This document shows positions 1-6,983 of a stretch of 9,826 nucleotides of DNA, one piece after another; positions within the stretch are counted from its first letter, which is position 1; every line of letters starts with the position of its first letter. The notes beneath the pieces are model-generated. The model saw only the letters and a program-made list of their open reading frames with translations, searched no databases and was not told the origin of the DNA. The position numbers and the translations under genes were made by a program. The DNA is from Syntrophaceae bacterium (GTDB taxonomy: Bacteria; Desulfobacterota; Syntrophia; Syntrophales; UBA2185). The stretch is taken from positions 1 to 9,826 of the forward strand of contig DNUI01000070.1 in assembly GCA_003508565.1 (NCBI GenBank). Reading direction: 5' to 3'.

Positions 1-2
1 AA

Positions 3-68
3 TGTTTTCAAATTGGACCCATCGGTACAATAATCGTATGTTGTAAAGATTACGGCTATGTCAAATAA
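3..68 (+). CDS. Possible C-terminal tail of an upstream gene cut by the window edge
   Basis: Reading from base 3, a frame stays open from the window edge to a TAA at 66-68. It gives 21 residues ending in ...GTIIVCCKDYGYVK. The mix of hydrophobic and charged residues looks protein-like, but 21 codons is too short to identify a family or to exclude chance. If real, it lies 87 bp upstream of the peptidase-like gene on the same strand and could be its operon partner. The other two forward frames also close early: TAA at 31-33 in frame 1 and TAA at 44-46 in frame 2. The choice of frame is therefore an inference. Confidence 0.25.
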   Translation, partial: CFQIGPIGTIIVCCKDYGYVK

Positions 69-155
69 ACCGGGTCGCCGGGTCAATAGTGTTCCCATAG
101 GCCAAATTTAGAAAGCGGAAATAGAACTTAAGTGTATCATTTTGTAGGTAGTGCA

Positions 156-779
156 ATGCGTAAACCATTACGACAAGGAGAAATGGATGGACTTTGTGGC
201 ATCTATGCCCTGGTCAATGCCATCAGACATCTCGCGGGTAGAAGACTGTCTAAAGAGGACGAAGATAATTTGTTCAAGGAACTGGTAAGAAGTATATACA
301 AACGGAATAACCGGCGGCGGAAGAAAAAGCCTAAAAGTCCCGTTGAGTTTATATGGGATGGAACCAGCGCGCGCGACATCTCATATATGTTGAAAAAAAC
401 TACGGAATTTTTACACAATAAAAACGTCCGGCTCTATTGGAAGAAACCATTGCAGGGAAGCAGGCGTCCAAATACAATTGATCAATACTGGAGCCGTATA
501 CGGGAAGCCTTCACAGAATATGGGGGTCATGGTAATTGTATCGCCCTCGTTGACTATAATTGGCAATCTGCGAACGGAAACGGAGAAGACGGTCATTGGA
601 CATGCGTAACAAATGTCTCCGGAAACACCTTAATTCTTCATGACTCATCTATGGATCACGGCAGGAAGTTCGTGAAACTTCCAAAAGCACGATGCACGCT
701 GGGGAAACCTTCCGAGAGAAGGCCATACCGTCTGCTTGCTCATAACGTGTCACTTTTAAGGGTAGATAAATCAGAATAA
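156..779 (+). CDS. Small papain-like (C39-like) cysteine peptidase homologue
   Basis: Numbered from the ATG at 156, this 207-residue protein has no signal peptide or membrane segment. It shows a papain-like order of catalytic motifs. Q7 lies seven residues before C14 in a DGLCGIYALVNA segment, which fits an oxyanion Gln and nucleophile Cys at the start of a helix. H147 follows in a GHWTCV strand, and D163 in LILHDSS could complete the triad. A very basic stretch (about residues 49-60, YKRNNRRRKKKP) sits between Cys and His and could contact nucleic acid or an acidic partner. An upstream in-frame GTG at 132 would add eight residues. The ATG at 183 would remove Q7, although an AAGGAG lies very close to it. 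The fold assignment is by motif only; substrate and role are unknown. Possibilities include a processing protease, a toxin-like effector or a deubiquitinase-like enzyme. The gene is convergent with era. Confidence 0.72.
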   Translation: MRKPLRQGEMDGLCGIYALVNAIRHLAGRRLSKEDEDNLFKELVRSIYKRNNRRRKKKPKSPVEFIWDGTSARDISYMLKKTTEFLHNKNVRLYWKKPLQGSRRPNTIDQYWSRIREAFTEYGGHGNCIALVDYNWQSANGNGEDGHWTCVTNVSGNTLILHDSSMDHGRKFVKLPKARCTLGKPSERRPYRLLAHNVSLLRVDKSE

Positions 780-863
780 AAAAATATTGCACGAACGCTG
801 TGTTGTTTCCGCGTGGACGCGTGGGAGATTTTCTTTAGAGTCATGTAATGTTTATTTTGATCT

Positions 864-889
864 CCTGATCCAGGTATCTCAGGTTTTTT
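864..889 (+). terminator. Weak candidate rho-independent terminator after the peptidase-like gene
   Basis: A 5-bp inverted repeat, CCTGA (864-868) and TCAGG (879-883), encloses a 10-base loop and is followed directly by six T residues (884-889). This could terminate transcripts of the plus-strand peptidase gene about 85 bp after its stop codon. The element overlaps the stop codon and last codons of the convergent era gene. The stem is short, so the call is tentative. Confidence 0.3.
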
Positions 890-1772
890 CTGCATACCCA
901 AATTCGCCGAGCATGCGCGGGTCATGGGGCCAGTCTTTTTTTACCCGTACAAATAATTCCAGATAAATTCTCGCGGCAAAGAATTTTTCCATTTCCAGTC
1001 TTGCCCGCGTGCCAATCTCTCTAAGCATGGAACCCTTTTTACCGATAATTATCCCTTTCTGTGAATCCTTTGCGACATTGATGGTTGCCTGGACGCGAAT
1101 TAAATTTTTCTTTTCATCTTCTTTGAATGAATCCACAACAACGGCTGTTGTGTAAGGAATTTCCTGATGGGCCAAAAGGATGATCTTTTCCCTGATGATC
1201 TCTGCGGCGATGAAACGTTCACTCCTGTCGGTCATCATTTCGTCCGGGAAATACTTAGGACCCTCAGGCAGAATTTTCCATATTTGGTCAATCACGACAG
1301 AGATACCGTCACCAGTAAGGGCCGATGCAGGTATAATTTCAGCAAAAGAAAAAAGGCGCTGAAACTGGTCAATGAGAGGGAGTATTGTACTCTTCCGGAC
1401 AAGGTCGATTTTGTTGATCAGCAGAATAACCGGCAATCTGATGCTATGAAGAGCATCAATGATCAATTGATCGTCGCGATGAACACTTTCGGGAGCCTCA
1501 ACAAGCATGAGAAGGATATCGGTGCTTCTGAAAGTATTCATAGCTGTGGCCACCATGAATTGATTTAATGGTGTTGTTGCTTTATGAATGCCTGGTGTAT
1601 CGATGAAGATCAATTGGCCGTTTTCACTATTTTTGATGCCTAGTATTCTATTGCGCGTGGTCTGGGGTTTGTATGCAGTGATAGCGATCTTTTCACCAAT
1701 TATGGCGTTGAGAAGGGTCGATTTTCCCACGTTGGGTCTACCAATAATGCCAATGAATCCTGATTTGAACAT
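879..1772 (-). CDS. era: GTPase Era
   Basis: Era is a 297-residue GTPase that binds the 3' end of 16S rRNA and helps 30S subunit maturation, acting in the cytoplasm and at the inner membrane. The G motifs are all present: P-loop GRPNVGKS (11-18), the G2 threonines in PQTTRNR (36-42), DTPG (58-61), NKID (120-123) and SAL (150-152). The C-terminal KH RNA-binding domain is marked by IIIGKKGSMLREIG (241-254). Length is normal for the family. The start is the ATG at 1772, with AAGGA ten bases upstream. It is the last gene of the minus-strand cluster, 36 bp after the radical SAM gene, and its 3' end faces the peptidase-like gene. Confidence 0.97.
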   Translation of the reverse strand: MFKSGFIGIIGRPNVGKSTLLNAIIGEKIAITAYKPQTTRNRILGIKNSENGQLIFIDTPGIHKATTPLNQFMVATAMNTFRSTDILLMLVEAPESVHRDDQLIIDALHSIRLPVILLINKIDLVRKSTILPLIDQFQRLFSFAEIIPASALTGDGISVVIDQIWKILPEGPKYFPDEMMTDRSERFIAAEIIREKIILLAHQEIPYTTAVVVDSFKEDEKKNLIRVQATINVAKDSQKGIIIGKKGSMLREIGTRARLEMEKFFAARIYLELFVRVKKDWPHDPRMLGEFGYAEKT

Positions 1773-1808
1773 CTTTAGTGTATCCTTATCGTGCTGTTTC
1801 GCAAAGGT

Positions 1809-2897
1809 TTAAGGGTGAAGAAGCGTGTTTCCATATATCCTTTCAGGCTTTCTAAATTTGTGTATCTTCCATGTCCTGTCTTCAACAGTCATGAATACAG
1901 CCCCATCTTCCCGTCCATGTGCCACTTTCACTGTTAATCCTGCAAGCCGGTATGTGTTTTTCAGCAACTGCAGATTTCTATTCCTTTGTCCCCGGAAAGA
2001 CGATACATCTTTCAGCGGTAGAGAAAAAATAATTTCCTTGCCCCTAACCTCTTCTTCAGTAAGCAGTGAAGATGCCATATCGAGGAACAATGATTCTTCG
2101 ACCAGGGAACGGAATGCCGGATGATATGGGCCGGCAATGATGCTGCCTTCGGTCTCCATCTCCCGGTTTGTTTGCAGACCAAGACGGATGACGGGAATAC
2201 CGGCGTCCGCAAACCCTGCCAAAGCATATTTGCACATGTCAACAGCTTCTGAAATGCTGAGAGGTGTGTAAGCGCCTTGTATAAAGAGCTTCGCCAGACC
2301 CGTACCCTGAAAGACAATCGTGGGGTGGATCCTGACCATATCGGGTTTGAGGGCGATGGTCTCGCGAATCGTGTATTCAAATCCTGACCGGTTGTCTCCC
2401 GGGAGCCCCAACATGATATGTATCCCTGTCTTAAATCCCCACTCCCTAAGCGTATTCACGGTGTTTATTATGTCGGAGGATGAGTGGCCTCTTCGGGCAA
2501 GTATCAATACCTCATCAACAAATGACTGGGCGCCGATTTCAACCGTGGTCACACCGAAACATTTAAGCAGTTCTAATCTGTCACGGTCTATCTTGTCAGG
2601 TCTTATAGAAATTCTGATATCATGCACCTGTCCATGTTGAATGAAAGTCTGGGCGTATTTTAGTAGTTCAGCCTGACGTTCTTTTTCCATGCCTATGAAA
2701 TTACCGCCATAAAAAGCAATCTGGACGCGATCTGGTTTCCGTTTTGCCTGACTGAGGTATCTGTGAACCTTTTCCCGGAATGATTTTTCTGTGACGCTCT
2801 CATTATCATATCCGGCAATCTGGTGCACATTGCAAAAGGTACATCTGTTCGGACAGCCTTGATACATGATAAAAAAGGGTACAATCATATGCGTCAT
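1809..2897 (-). CDS. Elp3-like radical SAM protein without acetyltransferase domain
   Basis: This 362-residue protein belongs to the Elp3-like branch of radical SAM enzymes. The SAM-binding 4Fe-4S motif CPNRCTFC (C15, C19, C22) comes early, followed by the glycine-rich FYGGNF (62-67), EIGAQSF (120-126), GLPGD (164-168) and an Elp3-type RIHPTIVFQGTGLAKL segment near 189-204. The C-terminal part ends without the GNAT acetyltransferase domain of true Elp3, so it is probably not a standard tRNA wobble-uridine enzyme; its substrate is unknown. The frame stays open upstream to 3041, but that stretch lies inside rnc. The ATG at 2897, ten bases after the rnc stop, places the Fe-S motif at the usual distance from the N terminus. 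The closest good Shine-Dalgarno sequence (GGAGGG, within the last rnc codons) lies 19 bases upstream, so the start is somewhat uncertain and coupling to rnc is likely. Confidence 0.88.
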   Translation of the reverse strand: MTHMIVPFFIMYQGCPNRCTFCNVHQIAGYDNESVTEKSFREKVHRYLSQAKRKPDRVQIAFYGGNFIGMEKERQAELLKYAQTFIQHGQVHDIRISIRPDKIDRDRLELLKCFGVTTVEIGAQSFVDEVLILARRGHSSSDIINTVNTLREWGFKTGIHIMLGLPGDNRSGFEYTIRETIALKPDMVRIHPTIVFQGTGLAKLFIQGAYTPLSISEAVDMCKYALAGFADAGIPVIRLGLQTNREMETEGSIIAGPYHPAFRSLVEESLFLDMASSLLTEEEVRGKEIIFSLPLKDVSSFRGQRNRNLQLLKNTYRLAGLTVKVAHGREDGAVFMTVEDRTWKIHKFRKPERIYGNTLLHP

Positions 2898-2907
2898 GTG
2901 TGGCAGC

Positions 2908-3651
2908 CTATGACTGCCCTCCGTTAGGCATGGGGGGGCTATTTTGAGTTCTTGTGAGTTCTTCCAAAGCTTTCTGCGCTGCCCGTTGTTCTGCCTCCTT
3001 TTTACTTTTTCCTGATCCCGTGGTTGTGATAGTGCCCGCAATAGTCAGGCTCACCTCGAAAACTTTGTCGTGGTCGGGGCCGATTTCACTGGTGAGTGAA
3101 TACTTCGGAGTTTCTTTAAACCGGAACTGACAGATTTCCTGGAGTGCTGTTTTATAATCCCTATAGATAAGGCTACTTCTGCCTTCCTCAATCAACGGCT
3201 CAAAGATAGTTTTTAAGAATTTACATACATTCTCAAATCCGCTATCAATATATATGGCTGCGGTGACTGCTTCAAAGGCGTTTGAGAGGATTGATGTTTT
3301 AGTCCTTCCTCCTGATGTTTCTTCTCCCTTGCCAAGGAGGAGGTAATCTCCAATAGAAAGTTTCCGGGCCAGGTCAGCAAGCGAGTATTCATTCACTACG
3401 TCGGCCCTCATTTTTGAAAGCTGACCCTCGGTATAGTCCACAAATTTTTTTATTAGCATGTCGCTGATGCAAAGCCCGATGACAGCATCTCCAAGAAACT
3501 CAAGCCTTTCATTGTCCTTGCAGGACAGAGAGACGTTTTCATTGACAAAGGACCTGTGTATCAATGCATTATCGAGAAGATTGATGTCATTGAAAGTGTG
3601 GGCAAGTATCTGCTGAAAATTGCTGAGACTTGTTAATCTTTCATCAGTCAT
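2908..3651 (-). CDS. rnc: Ribonuclease III
   Basis: RNase III cleaves double-stranded RNA, including the 16S and 23S rRNA precursor stems. The 247-residue protein has the endonuclease signature NERLEFLGDAV (47-57) with metal ligands E51 and D55, and the second acidic site in ILSNAFEA (121-128) with E127. A C-terminal double-stranded RNA-binding domain runs from about 164 to 233 and ends in KSKKEAEQRAAQKALEEL. The position matching E. coli D114 is N124 here. I chose the ATG at 3651 because GGAAGGA precedes it by nine bases. An in-frame ATG at 3669 with GAGGGG seven bases upstream is a real alternative. The chosen start overlaps the end of mtaB by 8 bases, suggesting translational coupling. Confidence 0.96.
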   Translation of the reverse strand: MTDERLTSLSNFQQILAHTFNDINLLDNALIHRSFVNENVSLSCKDNERLEFLGDAVIGLCISDMLIKKFVDYTEGQLSKMRADVVNEYSLADLARKLSIGDYLLLGKGEETSGGRTKTSILSNAFEAVTAAIYIDSGFENVCKFLKTIFEPLIEEGRSSLIYRDYKTALQEICQFRFKETPKYSLTSEIGPDHDKVFEVSLTIAGTITTTGSGKSKKEAEQRAAQKALEELTRTQNSPPMPNGGQS

Positions 3652-4957
3652 TGTTGCGAATCCTTCCATATAATTTCCCCTCATGAGAATCATCCGGTAT
3701 CACGTTTACGATATGATTTACCAGTGAAGAGTTGCCATTACGTATGACAACACATAAGTAATTATCAGAAAAACCTTTTATAGAACCCGTCTCTTTGTCT
3801 TTTTTATCCTCGATGAGAACGGCCAGTTTTTGTCCTATAAATCTTTTCGCGAAGGTCTTTCTTTTTATTTTTCCCAGATTTCTTAGTATTTCACTGCGCC
3901 TTTTTTTGACAGAGGCATTCACCTTGCCGGGCAATTCAATTGCCGCTGTGCCTGGCCGTTCTGAGTACGGAAATACGTGCACATACGCAATGGGAAGTTC
4001 TTCTACCAACGTAAGTGTATTATTAAACGCTTCCTCCCCCTCACCGGGAAAGCCGACCATCACATCAATTCCGATGGCAATATGGGGGAGCGCCCGGCTG
4101 ATTTCTTTAATGCGATTTTTAAAATATACCGAGTCATAATTTCTTTTCATAGCGGTTAGAATTCCGTCGTCCCCACTCTGGAGGGGAATGTGAAGGTGCC
4201 TGCAGAGGGTGGAGCTATTTTTCATCAGCCGTATCATGTTGTCCGTTATTTCCGTTATCTCTATGGAACTTAAACGTAATCTCTCTACGCTTTTGTTTTT
4301 CTCAACGCAGTCCAATATATTGAAAAGATTTGAGGGCGGAACCAGGTCTTCACCATAGACTCCCAGGTGAATCCCCGTCAGGACCATTTCTCTGTAACCA
4401 GTCCTGGCCAGCGTTTCGATTTTATGGAACACCTCGCGTTCAGGAAGACTTTTGCTTCGACCCCTCGCGTAAGGAATGATGCAATAGCTGCAGAAACTAT
4501 TGCATCCATCCTGGATTTTGAGGAATGCCCTTGTATGTCCGGGGAATTTCAACGGACTGAGCGTGGAAAATTTACCGGTCTGAAAGATGTCAGTGACGAG
4601 ACATTGCGGCTCTCCTTTCACTAACTGCTCTATAATTTGCGGAATGTTCTCCTTTTCAGCAGTTCCTGCGATGAGTGTTACACCGGGGATCCTGGCAATG
4701 TCTTCAGGTGCAACCTGGGCATAACAGCCCGTAACGATAATTAATGCATCAGGGTTAATCCTGATCGCTCTTCTAATAATCTGCCTCGATTGATAATCTG
4801 TCCGGCCTGTGACGGTGCAGGTATTGATGATGTAACAATCAGCCTTCGTATGGAATGGTACTGGTACAAAGATGTTCTTGTCGAGCTTGTCTAAAATGCC
4901 TGCGGATTCGTACTGATTGACTTTGCATCCAAGGGTTGATATAGCTACTTTAATCAC
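3644..4957 (-). CDS. mtaB: tRNA (t6A37-C2) methylthiotransferase MtaB
   Basis: MtaB is a radical SAM methylthiotransferase that converts t6A at position 37 of ANN-decoding tRNAs to ms2t6A. The 437-residue protein has the expected three-part build. An N-terminal UPF0004 domain carries cluster cysteines C11 (STLGCKVNQYES), C47 (NTCTVT) and C78 (TGCYAQ). A radical SAM core follows with CNSFCSYC (C152, C156, C159) in DGCNSFCSYCIIPYARG. A TRAM-like RNA-binding tail starts near residue 375. STLGCKVNQYE favours MtaB over MiaB or RimO. The start codon is GTG at 4957, with a weak AAGG about 13 bases upstream and no competing ATG. It is the first gene of the minus-strand cluster, followed by rnc with an 8-base overlap. 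Confidence 0.94.
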   Translation of the reverse strand: MIKVAISTLGCKVNQYESAGILDKLDKNIFVPVPFHTKADCYIINTCTVTGRTDYQSRQIIRRAIRINPDALIIVTGCYAQVAPEDIARIPGVTLIAGTAEKENIPQIIEQLVKGEPQCLVTDIFQTGKFSTLSPLKFPGHTRAFLKIQDGCNSFCSYCIIPYARGRSKSLPEREVFHKIETLARTGYREMVLTGIHLGVYGEDLVPPSNLFNILDCVEKNKSVERLRLSSIEITEITDNMIRLMKNSSTLCRHLHIPLQSGDDGILTAMKRNYDSVYFKNRIKEISRALPHIAIGIDVMVGFPGEGEEAFNNTLTLVEELPIAYVHVFPYSERPGTAAIELPGKVNASVKKRRSEILRNLGKIKRKTFAKRFIGQKLAVLIEDKKDKETGSIKGFSDNYLCVVIRNGNSSLVNHIVNVIPDDSHEGKLYGRIRNND

Positions 4958-5363
4958 AATAATGTTTCTACCTTATACAATTTTTCTAAAAACCATGGTA
5001 TGAAATCCAAGGCAATCTCTATACCGATTATCTGTAGCAAGCTGTGGGGAATAAAACAAAAATACTTTTCGACTCGTGCAGAGTCAATTCGATTAAATCC
5101 TTTTCTGTAGTGTTTCTTTGAAAAAGGTCAGGTCTCATTGAGTCCGGTAGCGATCGCATATTCCGTGGCTTGCTGCGTGGAACGCGGGCGAATGGGCAAC
5201 ATTATTATTCCTTGAAGATCGAAGATTCTCCGAAGCTTATTTCCTAAAATGATAATGTAAACGTCTTATTCATTATTTGTCAAGATTAAAGGATTGCTGG
5301 ATTTTTATGGAGACATGAAGTAAAATTAAGTTATATTAAGTTATTTTAAAGGAGGTTTAAAAA
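4958..5363. other. 406-bp divergent intergenic region without a gene
   Basis: No credible coding frame, tRNA or transposon end was seen here. The left part holds the candidate mtaB-cluster promoter. The right part (about 5240-5350) is very AT-rich and carries a 9-bp direct repeat, TTAAGTTAT, at 5326-5334 and 5336-5344. The repeat lies just before the ribosome binding site of the small membrane protein gene. I could not place a convincing plus-strand -35/-10 pair; TATATT at 5332-5337 is a possible -10 box with no good partner. Confidence 0.6.
5059..5087 (-). promoter_or_regulatory. Candidate sigma-70-type promoter for the mtaB-rnc-rSAM-era cluster
   Basis: On the minus strand, TTGACT (5082-5087) is separated by 17 bases from TATTTT (5059-5064). 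That is a five-of-six and a four-of-six match to the sigma-70 boxes. Transcription would start near 5052 and leave a leader of about 95 bases before the mtaB GTG. A short perfect hairpin, GACTC-GTGCA-GAGTC (5071-5085), overlaps the -35 box and spacer. Its role, if any, is unknown. Confidence 0.4.
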
Positions 5364-5717
5364 ATGGAAGGCATTATAAACTATATAACCGCACATCAAT
5401 TTACCGCTGGTGTATTTGGTTTTGTTGCAATCTTAATCGCATTTTTTATATTAAAAAAATTCGTCAAGTTGGCCTTACTGTTGATTCTCGGGCTCATTGT
5501 TTTCGTCGGATATTTATATTTTACTGATCCGGGCGTAACGCTGAAAGATGTGAAAGCAACCATGAACAAGGCGAAGGATGAAACGGGTTATATTGTGGAG
5601 AAGGGTAGAGGGGTATATGATGGCGTGAAAAATGTATACAAAAAGGGTGAAAAACTTGTGACTAAAGATGTGAATAAAATGATGGGAGATGATAAACAAT
5701 CCACCAAAAATAAATAA
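5364..5717 (+). CDS. Small two-helix membrane protein of unknown function
   Basis: The 117-residue protein is preceded by a near-perfect Shine-Dalgarno (AAAGGAGGT, GGAGG ending eight bases before the ATG), which strongly supports translation. Residues 12-30 and 34-53 form two hydrophobic segments joined by a short KKFVK turn. This predicts a helical hairpin in the inner membrane. The remaining half (about 57-117) is hydrophilic and lysine-rich, with a repeating pattern that could form an amphipathic helix (DVKATMNKAKDETGYIVEKG, then VYDGVKNVYKKGEKLV). No catalytic motif or known family was recognised. It stands alone on the plus strand between divergent and convergent neighbours, so context gives no function. 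Its 3' end faces the ferredoxin gene, with 21 bp between the stop codons. Confidence 0.75.
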   Translation: MEGIINYITAHQFTAGVFGFVAILIAFFILKKFVKLALLLILGLIVFVGYLYFTDPGVTLKDVKATMNKAKDETGYIVEKGRGVYDGVKNVYKKGEKLVTKDVNKMMGDDKQSTKNK

Positions 5718-5738
5718 ACCTTCCTTATCGATCTCCCC

Positions 5739-6149
5739 TCAAAAAATATTGACCTCCATTGCTCTGGGGGGACAAGCCAGGACGCAAAGTTCACATCCGT
5801 TGCACTTTTCCGCATCAAATATGACTTTCATAGATTGCCTCTCCAGATAGAGGGCATCAGTAGGACAAAATGCCGTGCAGGCACCGCAATGTACACATTT
5901 ATCACTATTCTGGCTTACGTTTTTTGAAACCGGTTCTACCTTCAGTCCCTTTTCTTTTAAAAAGTGGATGCCCTTATCAAAATTTTTTTTCGAACCTCTT
6001 AGCTCAACGACAATAACGCCTTCCCGTCTGGGTAATATCTGGGCTTTGAGGATATTAAAGTCGAGGTCATGTTTTTTTACGAGCTGACATATAATAGGCT
6101 GGTCCACATTGTCTGCCGTGTAACGGATAACAACTTTTTTTGAGTACAT
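5739..6149 (-). CDS. NIL-domain 2[4Fe-4S] ferredoxin
   Basis: The 136-residue protein joins an N-terminal NIL domain (about 3-76, the ligand-binding fold also found at the end of methionine transporter ATPases) to a bacterial-type ferredoxin. Two complete cluster motifs are visible: CVHCGACTAFCP (C85, C88, C91, C95) and CNGCELCVLACP (C116, C119, C122, C126). Proteins of this build in methanogens and sulfate reducers work with a DUF39 partner to make homocysteine from aspartate semialdehyde and sulfide. That is known for the family but only inferred here, because no DUF39 gene lies in the window. The ATG at 6149 has GGAG about 13 bases upstream, and a good promoter precedes it. The alternative is a general electron carrier. 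Confidence 0.9.
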   Translation of the reverse strand: MYSKKVVIRYTADNVDQPIICQLVKKHDLDFNILKAQILPRREGVIVVELRGSKKNFDKGIHFLKEKGLKVEPVSKNVSQNSDKCVHCGACTAFCPTDALYLERQSMKVIFDAEKCNGCELCVLACPPRAMEVNIF

Positions 6150-6179
6150 CTCTTATTTTTAACTCCAATTCTTTCAGTA

Positions 6180-6208
6180 ATGCTAAGAGAACACAGAAAT
6201 GTTGTCAA
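6180..6208 (-). promoter_or_regulatory. Sigma-70-type promoter for the NIL-ferredoxin gene
   Basis: On the minus strand a perfect -35 box, TTGACA (6203-6208), is followed after exactly 17 bases by TAGCAT (6180-6185), a four-of-six -10 box. Transcription would begin near 6173, giving a leader of about 24 bases before the ATG at 6149. The position implies that the ferredoxin gene can be transcribed separately from the hydrolase gene upstream. Confidence 0.55.
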
Positions 6209-6266
6209 GAAATTACTTTAGGAACAGTTATTACGTGCCAGCTCATTAGTTTGCATACAGGTCAAT

Positions 6267-6746
6267 TTACATGTCTAACAGAGAATCCCAATCCATAGCG
6301 CTGAATGTGTTGTGAAGGGAATGATCGTCGTCAACCAGATGGTACCGGAGGTTTGCAAAAACTGCCCGGGCAATTTCCCAGACTGCTGCCGGAGGTACCA
6401 CATCGTCATTCTTTCCGTGGTATAGTATCACGGGAAGAGTGAGCTTCTTTGTTAAATACGGTTTGAATTCATCTATGTTAAGTGCCGGTGCCAGAAGGAT
6501 CAGTTTTTGTATTTTCTCTTCATAGTGGCCGGCATAGACAGTTGCCATTAATCCTCCGTAACTGGATCCGACCAATATGAGGTTTTTTTTATGAAAAAGG
6601 ATATAATTTAATTTATTCATCCTTTCTTTAAAAGTCCCGACATAATCTTCGATAATCATATCGGGATACCTTGACCGAAAAAATACCCCCTTCATTCCCT
6701 GGCTTGAACTTTCAAGCCCGTGTACGAAAACTCTTATTAAACGCAT
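6267..6746 (-). CDS. Small alpha/beta hydrolase (YqiA/esterase-like)
   Basis: The 159-residue protein is a minimal alpha/beta hydrolase. VFVHGLESSSQG (7-18) matches the first strand and oxyanion region. LVGSSYGGLMA (58-68) is the nucleophile elbow with Ser62. LYHGKNDDVVP (108-118) supplies the acid, D114 or D115. DDDHSLHN (139-146) supplies His142. There is no signal peptide or membrane segment, so it is probably cytoplasmic, acting on an ester, thioester or amide that cannot be named. The ATG at 6746 has AAAGGA six bases upstream. An in-frame GTG at 6761 would add five residues, but it overlaps that Shine-Dalgarno. The protein is short for the fold (usually over 200 residues) because it lacks a lid domain, yet all catalytic elements are present. 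Confidence 0.85.
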   Translation of the reverse strand: MRLIRVFVHGLESSSQGMKGVFFRSRYPDMIIEDYVGTFKERMNKLNYILFHKKNLILVGSSYGGLMATVYAGHYEEKIQKLILLAPALNIDEFKPYLTKKLTLPVILYHGKNDDVVPPAAVWEIARAVFANLRYHLVDDDHSLHNTFSAMDWDSLLDM

Positions 6747-6951
6747 GACAGTTCCTTTCACAATTATTACCAGGAGTCTTGGGAAAAATATTGATTCATA
6801 GTATTCTACAGTGAACCGTAACCCCTTACAAAGCGAAAGAACAAAGATGTAGTAGTATCACATGAAATTAGATGAACGGACATTAATATCCTCGCGTACG
6901 TAGTCACACCATGAGTAAATATTTTAAGCACCCATAGCATGTTGTATCCAA

Positions 6952-6977
6952 GTGTGAAATAGATTTATTTATCACAC
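6952..6977. promoter_or_regulatory. Inverted repeat upstream of the DUF1015 promoter (possible operator)
   Basis: GTGTGA (6952-6957) and TCACAC (6972-6977) form a perfect 6-bp inverted repeat around 14 AT-rich bases. A third TCACAC lies at 6904-6909. The repeat ends six bases before the candidate -35 box, with its centre about 54 bases before the expected transcription start. That suits an activator or repressor site. The half-sites resemble the CRP core, but the spacing is far too long for CRP, which uses six bases. A weak cruciform is the alternative. Confidence 0.35.
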
Positions 6978-6983
6978 GTGCTT

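Noticed and set aside
58..111. 17-codon ORF starting ATG at 58 (MSNKPGRRVNSVPIGQI)
   Set aside because: It has no Shine-Dalgarno and is short enough to occur by chance.
1167..1568. 133-codon plus-strand open frame inside era
   Set aside because: It is antisense to conserved Era motifs and its translation shows no family features.
2012..2380. 122-codon minus-strand frame inside the radical SAM gene
   Set aside because: It is the same strand in another frame, within conserved coding sequence, so it is a by-product of codon composition.
2898..3041. 48-residue N-terminal extension of the radical SAM protein
   Set aside because: It lies inside the C-terminal coding part of rnc in another frame, is basic and low in pattern, and would push the Fe-S motif unusually far from the N terminus.
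5150..5157. GCGATCGC octamer
   Set aside because: It is a single occurrence of an 8-bp palindrome in this region with no further structure, consistent with chance.
6952..6977. CRP/FNR binding site
   Set aside because: The half-sites resemble CRP but the 14-base spacing is incompatible with the 6-base CRP or 4-base FNR spacing.
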